A model generated the notes under the pieces. The model did not search any database. It had not been told where the DNA came from and was given only the letters and a program-made list of their open reading frames with translations. Source: Calliopsis andreniformis (lineage: Eukaryota > Arthropoda > Insecta > Hymenoptera > Andrenidae). Taken from it: 64,000 bases of DNA. Of the stretch, positions 12,071-24,295 are shown one piece after another. A program made the translations under genes and the position numbers. Numbering within the stretch: position 1 is the stretch's first letter; every line of letters starts with the position of its first letter. The stretch is taken from positions 434,001-498,000 of the forward strand of contig NW_027480467.1 of assembly GCF_051401765.1 (NCBI RefSeq), in the 5' to 3' direction.

Positions 12071-12346
12071 AGAATGAGGATTCAGGATTGAGGATTCAGA
12101 ATTGAGGTTTGAGGACTGAGGATTGAGGATTGAAGATTGAGTATTGAGGATTGAAGATTGAGGATTGAGGATTGAGGATTGAGGACAGAGGATTGAGGAT
12201 TGAAGATTGAGTATTGAGGATTGAAGATTGACGATTGAGGATTGAGGATTGAGGATGGAGGATTGAGGATTGAGGATTGAGGATTGAAGATTGAGTATTG
12301 AGGATTGAAGATTGAGGATTGAGGATTGAGGATTGAGGATTGAGGA

Positions 12347-12420
12347 TTGAAAACTGTGAATTGAGCATATTCTATTGAGGATTGAGTATTGACAACTGAT
12401 TGTAGAGGACTGAGGGCTGA
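12347..12420 (+). repeat. Island 17, type T (5' truncated)
   Basis: Defines type T: plain array runs straight into TTGAAAACTG, so the left 58 bp are missing. GAGCATATTC core, GAGTATTGACAACTG and GATTGTAGAGG; followed by GGTTCCGG. Confidence 0.87.
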
Positions 12421-13049
12421 AGATTGAGGGTTCCGGATTGAGGATTCAGAATTGAAATTTGAGGACTGAGCATTGAGGATTGAAGATTGAGTATTGAGGA
12501 TTGAAGATTGAGAATTGAGGATTGAGGATTGAGGACTGAGGATGAGGGCTGAGGGTTGAGGATTGAGGTTTGAGGACTGAGGACTGAGGATTGAGGATTG
12601 AGAATTGAGGGTTGAGGATTGAGGGTTGAAGATTGAGGATTGGGTATTGGGGATTGAAGAATGAGGATTAAGGATTGAGGATTGAGGATTGAGGATTGAA
12701 GATTGAGTATTGAGGATTGAAGATTGACGATCGAGGATTGAGGATTGAGGGTTGAGTATTGAGGATTGAGGATTGAAGATTGAGTATTGAGGATTGAAGG
12801 TTGAGGATTGTGGATTGAGGATTCAGGATTAAAGATTGAGTATTGAGGATTGAAGATTGAGGATTGAGGATTGAGGATTGAGCATTGAGGATTGAAGATT
12901 GAGTACTGAGGATTGAAGATTAAGGTTGAGGATTGAGGATTGAGGACTGAGGATTCAGGATTGAGGATTGAAGGTTCAGTGTTGAGGATTGTAGATTGTG
13001 AATTGAGGATTGAGGATTGAACATTGAGGGCTGAGTGTTGAGGGTTGAG

Positions 13050-13180
13050 TGATGAGAATTGATGTTTGTGGATAGAGATTGAAGATTGCAGATTGAGTAT
13101 TGAGTATTGAAAACTGTGAATTGAGTGTATTCTATTGAGGATTGAGGATTGACAACTGATTGTTGAGGACTGAGGGCTGA
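13050..13180 (+). repeat. Island 18, type G
   Basis: Defines type G: one base shorter (GATAGAGATTGAAG), GAGTGTATTC core, CAACTGATTG, then GCTGAAATTGAGGG with a second lost base and GGTTCCGGG. Confidence 0.87.
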
Positions 13181-13641
13181 AATTGAGGGTTCCGGGTTGA
13201 GGATTCAGAATTGAAATTTGAGGACTGAGCATAGAGGATTGAAGATTGAGTATTGAGGATTGAAGATTGAGAATTGAGGATTGAGGATAGAGGATTGAGG
13301 ATGAGGGCTGAGGGTTGAGGATTGAGGTTTGAGGACTGAGGACTGAGGATTGAGGATTGAGAATTGAGGATTGAGGATTGAGGGTTGAAGATTGAGGATT
13401 GGGTATTGAGGATTGAAGAATGAGGATTGAGGATTGAGGATTGAGGATTGAGGATTGAAGATTGAGTACTGAGGATTGAAGATTGACGATCGAGGATTGA
13501 GAATTGAGGATTGAGTATTGAGGATTGAGGATTGAAGATTGAGTATTGAGGATTGAAGGTTGAGGATTGTGGATTGAGGATTGAGGATTGAGGATTGAGG
13601 ATTGAATATTGAGGATTGGGGACTGAGTGTTGAGGGTTGAA

Positions 13642-13773
13642 TGATGAGAATTGATGTTTGTGGATAGAGATTTGAAGATTGCAGGTTGAGTATTGAGTAT
13701 TGAAAACTGTGAATTCATTATATTCTATTGAGGATTGTGGATTGACCACTGACTGTTGAGGACTGAGGGCTGA
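13642..13773 (+). repeat. Island 19, type M
   Basis: Defines type M: GCAGGTTGAG, GAATTCATTATATTC, GAGGATTGTGG and GACCACTG. Here GACTGTTG, shared only with island 21. Confidence 0.87.
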
Positions 13774-13825
13774 AGATTCAGGATTCAGGATTGAGGATTC
13801 AGGATTGAGGTTTGAGGACTGAGGA

Positions 13826-14597
13826 TTGAGGATTGAGGATTGAGGATTGAGGATTGAGGATGAGGGCTGAGGGTTGAGGTTTCTGGTTTGAGGACTAAGG
13901 ACGGAGGATTGAGGATTGAGAATTGAGGATTGAGGAATGAGTATTGAAGATTGAGGATTGGGTATTGAGTATTGAAGATTGAAGATTGAGGATTTAGGAT
14001 TGAGGATTGAGGATTGAGGATTGAGGATTGAGGATTGAAGATTGAGGATTGAGGATTGAGGATTGAGGATTGAGGGTTGTGGATTGAAGACGAGGACTGA
14101 GGGTTGAATATTTATGTTTGAGGTCTGAGGATTGAGGATTGAGGATTGAGAATTGAGGATTGAGGATTGAGGATTGAAGATTGAGGATTGGGTATTGAGG
14201 ATTGAGGATTGAGGAATGAAGATTGAGGATAGGGTATTGAGGATTGAAGGATGATGTTTGAGGATTGGGGATTAAGGATTGAGGATTGAATATTAAAGTA
14301 TTGAGGATTGAAGGTCGACTATTGAGGATTGCGTATTGAGGATTGAGGGTTGAGGATTGAGGATTGAAGATTGAGTATTGAGGATTGAAGGTTGAGGATT
14401 GTGGATTGAGGATTGAGGATTGAGGCTTGAATATTGAGGATTGGGGACTGAGTGTTGAGGGTTGAGTGATGAGAATTGGTGTTTGTGGATAGAGATTTGA
14501 AGATTGCAGGTTGAGTATTGAGTATTGAAAATTGTGAAATCATGATATTCTATTGAGGATTGAGGATGGACCAGTGATTGTTGAGGACTGAGGGCTG
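13826..14597. repeat. K block, first of a 1,859-bp-spaced pair
   Basis: Matches 15,685-16,456 at offset 1,859. It contains GATGAGGGCTG, two GACGAGG-type and TAAAGTAT markers and the K island at 14,467. It ends exactly at the right edge of that island, where the sequence switches to the M-Y-K block. Confidence 0.75.
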
Positions 14598-14598
14598 A
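14467..14598 (+). repeat. Island 20, type K
   Basis: CCAGTG form. Its right edge is a block breakpoint, followed by GATCGAGG. Confidence 0.87.
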
Positions 14599-14753
14599 AG
14601 ATCGAGGATTGAGAATTGAGGATTGAGTATTGAGGATTGAGGATTGAAGATTGAGTATTGAGGATTGAAGGTTGAGGATTGTGGATTGAGGATTGAGGAT
14701 TGAGGATTGAGGATTGAATATTGAGGATTGGGGACTGAGTGTTGAGGGTTGAA

Positions 14754-14885
14754 TGATGAGAATTGATGTTTGTGGATAGAGATTTGAAGATTGCAGGTTG
14801 AGTATTGAGTATTGAAAACTGTGAATTCATTATATTCTATTGAGGATTGTGGATTGACCACTGACTGTTGAGGACTGAGGGCTGA
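14754..14885 (+). repeat. Island 21, type M
   Basis: Has GACTGTTG like island 19, so it was probably copied from there. Confidence 0.87.
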
Positions 14886-15465
14886 AGATTCAGGATTCAG
14901 GATTGAGGATTCAGGATTGAGGTTTGAGGACTGAGGATTGAGGATTGAGGATTGAGGATTGAGGTTTGAGGATTGAGGATTGAGGATTGAGGATTGAAGA
15001 CTGAGGATTGGGTATTGAGGATTGAACATTGAGGATTGAGGATTGAGGTTTGAGGAGTGAAGATTGAGGATTGAGGATTGAGGATTGAGGATTGAGGATT
15101 GAGGATTGAAGATAGAATATTCATGATTAAAGATTGAGGGTTGAGGATTGATGGTTGTGGATTGAGGACGAGGACTGGGTGTTGAATATTGATGTCTGAG
15201 GTCTGAGGATTGAGGGTTGAGAATTGAGAATTGACGAATGAGGATTGAAGATTGAGGATTGGGTATTGAGGATTGACGAATGAGGATTGAGGATTGCGGA
15301 TTGAGGATTGAAGATTGAGTATTGAGGATTGAAGATTGAGGATTGAGGATTGACGATTGAGGATTGGGGATTGAGGATTGCGGATTGAAGATTCAGGATT
15401 GAGGATTGAAGATTCAGAATTTAGGATTAGGATTGAACATTGAGTACTGAGCGTTGAGGGTTGAG

Positions 15466-15597
15466 TGATGAGAATTTATGTTTCTGGATAGAGAGCTGAA
15501 GATTGCAGATTGAGTATTGAGTATTGAAAACTGTGAATTGAGGATATTCTATTGAGGATTGAGGATTGACAACTGAATGTTGAGGAATGAGGGCTGA
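15466..15597 (+). repeat. Island 22, type Ya
   Basis: Private GAGAGCTGAAG; preceded by GAGCGTTGAGG. Confidence 0.87.
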
Positions 15598-16325
15598 AGA
15601 TTGAGGATTCAGGATTGAGGATTCAGAATTGAGGTTTGAGGACTGAGGACTGAGGATTGAAGATTGAGTATCCAGGATTGAAGATTGAGGATTGAGGATT
15701 GAGGATTGAGGATTGAGGATGAGGGCTGAGGGTTGAGGTTTGTGGTTTGAGGACTAAGGACGGAGGATTGAGGATTGAGAATTGAGGATTGAGGAATGAG
15801 TATTGAAGATTGAGGATTGGGTATTGAGTATTGAAGATTGAAGATTGAGGATTTAGGATTGAGGATTGAGGATTGAGGATTGAGGATTGAGGATTGAAGA
15901 TTGAGGATTGAGGATTGAGGATTGAGGATTGAGGGTTGTGGATTGAAGACGAGGACTGAGGGTTGAATATTTATGTTTGAGGTCTGAGGATTGAGGATTG
16001 AGGATTGAGAATTGAGGATTGAGGATTGAGGATTGAAGATTGAGGATTGGGTATTGAGGATTGAGGATTGAGGAATGAAGATTGAGGATAGGGTATTGAG
16101 GATTGAAGGATGATGTTTGAGGATTGGGGATTAAGGATTGAGGATTGAATATTAAAGTATTGAGGATTGAAGGTCGACTATTGAGGATTGCGTATTGAGG
16201 ATTGAGGGTTGAGGATTGAGGATTGAAGATTGAGTATTGAGGATTGAAGGTTGAGGATTGTGGATTGAGGATTGAGGATTGAGGCTTGAATATTGAGGAT
16301 TGGGGACTGAGTGTTGAGGGTTGAG

Positions 16326-16457
16326 TGATGAGAATTGGTGTTTGTGGATAGAGATTTGAAGATTGCAGGTTGAGTATTGAGTATTGAAAATTGTGAAATC
16401 ATGATATTCTATTGAGGATTGAGGATGGACCAGTGATTGTTGAGGACTGAGGGCTGA
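16326..16457 (+). repeat. Island 23, type K
   Basis: CCAGTG form, same as island 20. Its right edge joins the N block of copy B. Confidence 0.87.
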
Positions 16458-16702
16458 AGATTGAGGATTGGGTATTGAGGATTGAAGAATGAGGATTGAG
16501 GATTGAGGATTGAGGATTGAGGATTGAAGAGTGAGTATTGAGGATTGAAGATTGACGATCGAGGATTGAGAATTAGGATTGAGTATTGAGGATTGAGGAT
16601 TGAAGATTGAATATTGAGGATTGAAGGTTGAGTATTGTGGATTGAGGATTGAGGATTGAGGATTGAATATTGAGGATCGGGGACTGAGTGTTGAGGGTTG
16701 AA

Positions 16703-16834
16703 TGATGATAATTGGTGTTTGTGGATAGAGATTTGAAGATTGCAGATTGAGTATTGAGTATTGAAAACTGTGAATTGATGATATTCTATTGAGGATTGAG
16801 GATTGACCACTGATTGTTGAGGACTGAGGGCTGA
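16703..16834 (+). repeat. Island 24, type N
   Basis: Partner of island 7, no difference seen. Confidence 0.87.
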
Positions 16835-17750
16835 AGCTTGAGGATTCAGTATTGAGGATTCAGGATTGGGGTTTGAGGTGAGAGGACTGAGGATTGAGGG
16901 TCGAGGATTGAGAATTGAGGATTGAGGATTGAGCATTGAGGATTGAAGGTTGAATATTGATGAATGAAGATTGATAATTGAGGATTGAGGGTTATGGATC
17001 GGGAACGAGGACTGAGGGTTGAGTGTTGATGCCTGAGGTCTGAGGATTGAGGATTGAGGATTGCGAACTGAGGATTGAGGATTGAGGATTGAAGATTGAG
17101 GATTGGGTATTGAGGATTGAAGAATGAGGATTGAAGAATGAGGATTGGGGAATGAGTATTGAGGATTGAGGATTGAATATTGAGTATTGAGGATTGAATA
17201 TTGAGGATTGAGGATTGAGGATTGAGGATTGAGGATTGAAGATTGAGTATTGAGGATTGAAGATTGAGGATTTAGGATTGAGGATTGAGGATTGAGGATT
17301 GAGGATTGAGGATTGAAGATTGAGGATTGAGGATTGAGGATTGAGGATTGAGGGTTGTGGATTGAAGACGAGGACTGAGGGTTGAATGTTTATGTTTGAG
17401 GTCTGAGGATTGAGGATTGAGGATTGAGAATTGAGGATTGAGGATTGAGGATTGAAAATTGAGGATTGGGTATTGAGGATTGAGGATTGAGGAATGAAGA
17501 TTGAGGATAGGGTATTGAGGATTGAAGGATGATGATTGAGGATTGAGGATTGAGGATTGAGGATTGAATATTGAGTATTGAGGATTGAATATTGAGGATT
17601 GAGGATTGAGGATTGAGGATTGAGGATTGAGGATTGAGTATTGAGGATTGAAGATTGAGTATTGAGTATTGAAGGTTGAGGATTGTGGATTGAGGATTGA
17701 GGATTGAGGCTTGAATATTGAGGATTGGGGATTGAGTGTTGAGGGTTGAG

Positions 17751-17882
17751 TGATGAGAATTTATGTTTCTGGATTGAGAGTTGAAGATTGCAGATTGAGT
17801 ATTGAGTATTGAAAACTGTGAATTGAGGATATTCTATTGAGGATTGAGGATTGACAACTGAATGTTGAGGAATGAGGGCTGA
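17751..17882 (+). repeat. Island 25, type Ya
   Basis: Private CTGGATTGAGAG. Partner of island 8. Confidence 0.87.
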
Positions 17883-18519
17883 AGATTGAGGATTCAGGAT
17901 TGAGGATTCAGAATTGAGGTTTGAGGACTGAGGATTGAGGATTGAAGATTGAGTATCGAGGATTGAACATTGAGGATTGAGGATTGAGGATTGAGGATTG
18001 AGGATGAGGGCTGAGGGTTGAGGTTTGGGGTTTGAGGACTAAGGACGGAGGATTGAGGATTGACAATTGAGGATTGAGGATTGAAGATTGAAGATTGAGG
18101 ATTGAGTATTGAGGATTGAGGATTGAGGGTTGTGGATTGAAGACGAGGACTGAGGGTTGAATATTTATGTTTGAGGTCTGAGGATTGAGGATTGAGGATT
18201 GAGAATTGAGGATTGAGGATTGAGGATTGAAGATTGAGGATTGGGTATTGAGGATTGAGGATTGAGGAATGAAGATTGAGGATAGGGTATTGAGGATTGA
18301 AGGATGATGACTGAGGATTGAGGATTAAGGATTGAGGATTGAATATTAAAGTATTGAGGATTGATGGTCGACTATTGAGGATTGCGTATTGAGGATTGAG
18401 GGTTGAGGATTGAGGATTGAAGATTGAGTATTGAGGATTGAAGGTTGAGGATTGTGGATTGAGGATTGAGGATTGAGGCTTGAATATTGAGGATTGGGGA
18501 CTGAGTGTTGAGGGTTGAG

Positions 18520-18651
18520 TGATGAGAATTGGTGTTTGTGGATAGAGATTTGAAGATTGCAGGTTGAGTATTGAGTATTGAAAATTGTGAAATCATGATA
18601 TTCTATTGAGGATTGAGGATGGACCACTGATTGTTGAGGACTGAGGGCTGA
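18520..18651 (+). repeat. Island 26, type K
   Basis: CCACTG form followed by GCTGATG. Partner of island 11. Confidence 0.87.
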
Positions 18652-19231
18652 TGATTGAGGATTCAGGATTGAGGATTCAGGATTGAGGTTTGAGGACTGA
18701 GGATTGAGGATTGAGGATTGAGGATTGAGGATTGAGGATTGAGGATTGAGGATTGAGGATTGAGGATTGAAGACTGAGGATTGGGTATTGAGGATTGAAC
18801 GTTGAGGATTGAGGATTGAGGTTTGAGTGGTGAAGATTGAGGATTGAGGATTGAGGATTGAGGATTGAGGGTTGAGGATTGAAGATTGAATATTGATGAT
18901 TAAAGATTGAGGGTTGAGGATTGAGGGTTGTGGATTGAGGACGAGGACTGAGTGTTGAATATTGATGTATGAGGTCTGAGGATTGAGGATTGAGAATTGA
19001 GAATTGAGGAATGAGGATTGAAGATTGAGGATTGGGTATTGAGGTTTGACGAATGAGGATTGAGGATTGCGGATTGAGGATTGAAGATTGAGTATTGAGG
19101 GTTGAAGATTGAGGATTGAGGATTGAGGATAGGGGATTGATGATTGCGGATTGAAGATTCAGTATTGAGGATTGAAGATTCAGAATTGAGGATTAGGATT
19201 GAACATTGAGTACTGAGTGTTGAGGGTTGAG

Positions 19232-19363
19232 TGATGAGAATTTATGTTTCTGGTTAGAGAGTTGAAGATTGCAGATTGAGTATTGAGTATTGAAAACTGT
19301 GAATTGAGGATATTCCATTGAGGATTGAGGATTGACAACTGAATGTTGAGGACTGAGGGCTGA
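19232..19363 (+). repeat. Island 27, type Yc
   Basis: GAGGATATTCCATTG and GGTTAGAGAG, shared with island 12. Confidence 0.87.
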
Positions 19364-19818
19364 AGGTTGATGATTCAGGATTGACGATTCAGAATTGAGG
19401 TTTGAGGACTGAGGATTGAGGATTGAAGATTGAGTATTGAGGATTGAAGATTGAGGATTGAGGATTGAGGATTGAGGATTGAGGATGAGGGCTGAGGGTT
19501 GAGGATTGGGGTTTGAGGACTAAGGACGGAAGATTGTGGATTGAGAATTGAGGATTGAGGATTGAGGATTGAAGATTGAAGATTGGGTATTGAGGATCGA
19601 AGAATGAGGATTGAGGATTGAGGATTGAGGACTGAGGATTGAATATTGAGTATTGAGGATTGAAGATTGACTATTGAGGATTGCGAATTGAGGATTGAGG
19701 ATTGAGGATTGAGGATTGAAGATTGAGTATTGAGGATTGAAGGTTGAGGATTGTGGATTGAGGATTGAGGATTGAGGCTTGAATATTGAGGATTGGGGAC
19801 TGAGTGTTGAGGGTTGAG

Positions 19819-19950
19819 TGATGAGAATTGATGTTTGTGGATAGGGATTTGAAGATTGCAGGTTGAGTATTGAGTATTGAAAACTGTGAATTCATGATAT
19901 TCTATTGAGGATTGAGGATTGACCACTGATTGTTGAGGACTGAGGGCTGA
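19819..19950 (+). repeat. Island 28, type H
   Basis: Typical H copy; followed by GGATCCAGG and private GAGTACTGAGG. Confidence 0.87.
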
Positions 19951-20538
19951 AGATTGAGGATTCAGGATTGAGGATCCAGGATTGAGGTTTGAGTACTGAG
20001 GATAGAGGATTGAGGATTGAGAATTGAGGATTGAGGATTGAGGATTGAGGATTGAAGACTGAGGATCGGGTATTGAGGATTGAACATTGAGGATTGAGGA
20101 TTGAGGATTGAGGATTGAGGATTGAGGATTGAAGGTTGAATATTGATGAATGAAGATTGAGGATTGAGGATTGAATGTCGTGGATTGCGGACGCGGACTG
20201 AGGGTTGAATATTGATGTTTGAGGTATGAGGATTGAGGATTGAGAATTGAGAATTGAGGATTGAGGATTGAAGATTGAGGATTGGGTATTGAGGATTGAT
20301 GACTGAGGATTGAAGAATGAGGATTGAGGATTGAGGATTGAGGATTGAGGATTGAAGATTGAGTATTGAGCATTGAAGCCTGACGATTGGGGATTGAGGA
20401 TTGAGGATTGAGGATTGAGGATTGAGGATGGAGGATTGAAGATTGAGTATTGAGGATTGAAGATTGAGGATCGAGGATTGAGGATTGAGGATTGAGGATT
20501 GAAGATTGAGGATTGGGGACTGAGTGTTGAGGGTTGAA

Positions 20539-20670
20539 TGATGAGAATTCATGTTTGTGGATTCAGAATTGAAGATTGCAGATTGAGTATTGAGTATTGA
20601 AAACTGTCAATTGATGATATTCTATTGAGGATTGAGAATTGGCAACCGAATGTTGAGGGCTGAGGGCTGA
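20539..20670 (+). repeat. Island 29, type Q
   Basis: GAATTCATGTTTG as in island 14; private ACTGTCAATTG. Confidence 0.87.
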
Positions 20671-21712
20671 AGATTCAGGATTCAGGATTGAGGATTCAGT
20701 AATGAGGTTTGAGGACTGAGGATTGAGGATTGAAGATTGATTATTGAGGATTGAAGATTGAGGATTGAGGATTGATGACTGAGGATTGAGGATGAGGTCT
20801 GAGGGTTGAGGATTGAGGTTTGAGGACTAAGGACAGAGGATTGAGGATTGAGAGTTGAAGATTGAGGATTGAGGATTGAAGATTGAGGATTGGGTATTGA
20901 GGATTGAAGGTTGAGGATTGTGGATTGAGGATTGAGGATTGAGGATTGAGGATTGAGGATTAAGGATTGAAGGTTGAATATTGATGAATGAAGGTTGAGG
21001 ATTGAGGATTGAAGGTCGTGGGTAGAGGACGAGGACTGAGGGTTGAGTATTGATACTTGAGGCCTGAGGATTGAGGATTGAGGATTGCGAATTAAGGGTT
21101 GAGGATTTAAGATTGAGGATTGGGTATTGAGGATTGAAGAATGAGGATTGAGGATTGAGGATTGAGGATTGAGGATTGAAGATTGAGTATTGAGGATTGA
21201 GGATAGAGTGTTGACAATTGAGGATCGAGGATTGAGGATTGAAGATTGAGTATTGAGGACTCAAGGTTGAAGATTGAGGATTGAGGATTGAGGTTTGAGG
21301 ACTGAGGATTTAGGGTTGAGTGTTGAGGATTGAGGATTGACGCTTGAGGATTGAGGATTGAGGATGGAGGATTGAAGAGAGAGGACTGAGTGTTGAGGAT
21401 TGAGTGTTGAGGATTGAGGATTGAGGATTGAGGATTGAGAATTGAGGATTGAGGATTGAGGATTGAAGATTGAGGATTGGGTATTGAGGATTGAAGAATG
21501 AGGATTAAGGATTGGGGATTGAGGATTGAGGATCGAAGATTGAGTATTGAGCATTGAAGCCTGACGATTGAGGATTGAGGATTGAGGATTGAGGTTTGAG
21601 GATGGAGGATTGAAGATTGAGTATTGACGATTGAAGATTGAGGATCGAGGATTGAGGATTGAGTATTGAGGATAGAAGCTTGAGGATTGGAGACTGAGTG
21701 TTAAGGGTTGAA

Positions 21713-21830
21713 TGATGAGAATTGATGTTTGTGGATAGAGATTTGAAGACTCCAGATTGAGTATTGAGTATTGAAAACGGTGAAATGATTATATTCTATT
21801 GAGGATTGAGAATTGACAACTGACTGTTGA
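21713..21830 (+). repeat. Island 30, type C (3' truncated)
   Basis: Same as island 15 until GACTGTTGA, then joined to TGCCTGAGGTC, which lies 278 bp further on in copy A. The join shares TGTTGA. Confidence 0.87.
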
Positions 21831-22467
21831 TGCCTGAGGTCTGAGGATTGAGGATTGAGGATTGCGAACTGAGGATTGAGGATTGAGGATTGAAGATTGA
21901 GTATTGAGTATTGAGTATTGAGGATTGAGGATTGAGGATTGAGGATTGAGGATTGAGGATTGAGTATTGATAATTGAAAATTGAGGATTGAGGATTGAGG
22001 ATTGAGGATTGAGGATTGAGGATTGAGGATTGAGGATTGAAGATTGAGGATTGAGGATTGAGGATTGAGGATTGAGGATTGAGGGTTGTGGATTGAGGAC
22101 GAGGACTGAGGGTTGAATATTTATGTTTGAGGTCTGAGGATTGAGGATTGAGGATTGAGAATTGAGGATTGAGGATTGAGGATTGAAGATTGAGGATTGG
22201 GTATTGAGGATTGAGGGTTGAGGATTGAAGATTGAGGATAGGGTATTGAGGATTGAAGAATGATGATTGGGGACTGAGGATTGAGGATTGAATATTGAGT
22301 ATTGAGGATTGAAGATCGACTATTGAGGATTGCGAATTGAGGATTGAGGGTTGAGGATTGAGGATTGAAGATTGAGCATTGAGGATTGAAGGTTGAGGAT
22401 TGTGGATTGAGGATTGAGGATTGAGGCTTGAATATTGAGGATTGGGGACTGAGTGTTGAGGGTTGAG

Positions 22468-22599
22468 TGATGAGAATTTATGTTTCTGGATAGAGATTTG
22501 AAGATTGCAGATTGAGTATTGAGTATTGAAAACTGTGAATTGAGGATATTCTATTGAGGATTGAGGATTGACAACTGAATGTTGAGGACTGAGGGCTGA
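22468..22599 (+). repeat. Island 31, type Yc
   Basis: GAGATTTGAAG form. Immediate left neighbour of T, as at 11,939 and 37,517. Confidence 0.87.
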
Positions 22600-22868
22600 A
22601 GAATGAGGATTCAGGATTGAGGATTCAGAATTGAGGTTTGAGGACTGAGGATTGAGGATTGAAGATTGAGTATTGAGGATTGAAGATTGAGGATTGAGGA
22701 TTGAGGATTGAGGACAGAGGATTGAGGATTGAAGATTGAGTATTGAGGATTGAAGATTGACGATTGAGGATTGAGGATTGAGGATGGAGGATTGAGGATT
22801 GAGGATTGAGGATTGAAGATTGAGTATTGAGGATTGAAGATTGAGGATTGAGGATTGAGGATTGAGGA

Positions 22869-22942
22869 TTGAAAACTGTGAATTGAGCATATTCTATCGA
22901 GGATTGAGTATTGACAACTGATTGTAGAGGACTGAGGGCTGA
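22869..22942 (+). repeat. Island 32, type T (5' truncated)
   Basis: Same truncation point as island 17; private ATTCTATCGAGG. Confidence 0.88.
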
Positions 22943-23571
22943 AGATTGAGGGTTCCGGATTGAGGATTCAGAATTGAAATTTGAGGACTGAGCATTGAGG
23001 ATTGAAGATTGAGTATTGAGGATTGAAGATTGAGAATTGAGGATTGAGGATTGAGGACTGAGGATGAGGGCTGAGGGTTGAGGATTGAGGTTTGAGGACT
23101 GAGGACTGAAGATTGAGGATTGAGAATTGAGGATTGAGGATTGAGGGTTGAAGATTGAGGATTGGGTATTGGGGATTGAAGAATGAGGATTGAGGATTGA
23201 GGATTGAGGATTGAGGATTGAAGATTGAGTATTGAGGATTGAAGATTGACGATCGAGGATTGAGGATTGAGGGTTGAGTATTGAGGATTGAGGATTGAAG
23301 ATTGAGTATTGAGGATTGAAGGTTGAGGATTGTGGATTGAGGATTCAGGATTAAAGATTGAGTATTGAGGATTGAAGATTGAGGATTGAGGATTGAGGAT
23401 TGAGCATTGAGGATTGAAGATTGAGTACTGAGGATTGAAGATTAAGGTTGAGGATTGAGGATTGAGGACTGAGGATTCAGGATTGAGGATTGAAGGTTCA
23501 GTGTTGAGGATTGTAGATTGAGAATTGAGGATTGAGGATTGAACATTGAGGGCTGAGTGTTGAGGGTTGAG

Positions 23572-23702
23572 TGATGAGAATTGATGTTTGTGGATAGAGA
23601 TTGAAGATTGCAGATTGAGTATTGAGTATTGAAAACTGTGAATTGAGTGTATTCTATTGAGGATTGAGGATTGACAACTGATTGTTGAGGACTGAGGGCT
23701 GA
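23572..23702 (+). repeat. Island 33, type G
   Basis: 131 bp, same two single-base losses as island 18. Confidence 0.88.
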
Positions 23703-24163
23703 AATTGAGGGTTCCGGGTTGAGGATTCAGAATTGAAATTTGAGGACTGAGCATAGAGGATTGAAGATTGAGTATTGAGGATTGAAGATTGAGAATTGAG
23801 GATTGAGGATAGAGGATTGAGGATGAGGGCTGAGGGTTGAGGATTGAGGTTTGAGGACTGAGGACTGAGGATTGAGGATTGAGAATTGAGGATTGAGGAT
23901 TGAGGGTTGAAGATTGAGGATTGGGTATTGAGGATTGAAGAATGAGGATTGAGGATTGAGGATTGAGGATTGAGGATTGAAGATTGAGTACTGAGGATTG
24001 AAGATTGACGATCGAGGATTGAGAATTGAGGATTGAGTATTGAGGATTGAGGATTGAAGATTGAGTATTGAGGATTGAAGGTTGAGGATTGTGGATTGAG
24101 GATTGAGGATTGAGGATTGAGGATTGAATATTGAGGATTGGGGACTGAGTGTTGAGGGTTGAA

Positions 24164-24295
24164 TGATGAGAATTGATGTTTGTGGATAGAGATTTGAAGA
24201 TTGCAGGTTGAGTATTGAGTATTGAAAACTGTGAATTCATTATATTCTATTGAGGATTGTGGATTGACCACTGATTGTTGAGGACTGAGGGCTGA
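24164..24295 (+). repeat. Island 34, type M
   Basis: GATTGTTG form. Ten consensus heptamers follow (about 24,348-24,420). Confidence 0.88.

Larger units (their letters stand above)
5173..13861. repeat. Large segmental duplication, copy A
   Basis: Collinear with 16,456-24,383. The island order is N-Ya-(K-Ya)-K-Yc-H-Q-C-Yc-T-G-M; the bracketed pair is an extra tandem duplication present only here. The offset to copy B is 11,283 at 5.4-6.8 kb, 10,199 at 8.1-8.4 kb, 10,416 at 9.0 kb, 10,437 at 10.4-11.4 kb and 10,522 at 12.4-13.7 kb. The steps mark indels between the copies. The left junction falls within GTTGAAGATTGAGG near 5,173, where copy B has GCTGAAG at the end of a K island. Confidence 0.8.
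14600..16457. repeat. M-Ya-K block, copy 1
   Basis: Islands M (14,754), Ya (15,466) and K (16,326) match those at 24.0-25.9 kb at offsets of 9,410-9,424, and again at 30.0-31.9, 39.1-40.9 and 41.6-43.4 kb. The last 770 bp also repeat 13,826-14,597. The right end stops at the edge of the K island and joins the N block. Confidence 0.75.

Noticed and set aside
12372..13718. 448-residue frame preserved in four copies (12,372; 22,894; 28,913; 37,943)
   Set aside because: Preservation follows from recent block duplication of the DNA. The protein is the same low-complexity heptad, and a second minus frame is open over the same bases.
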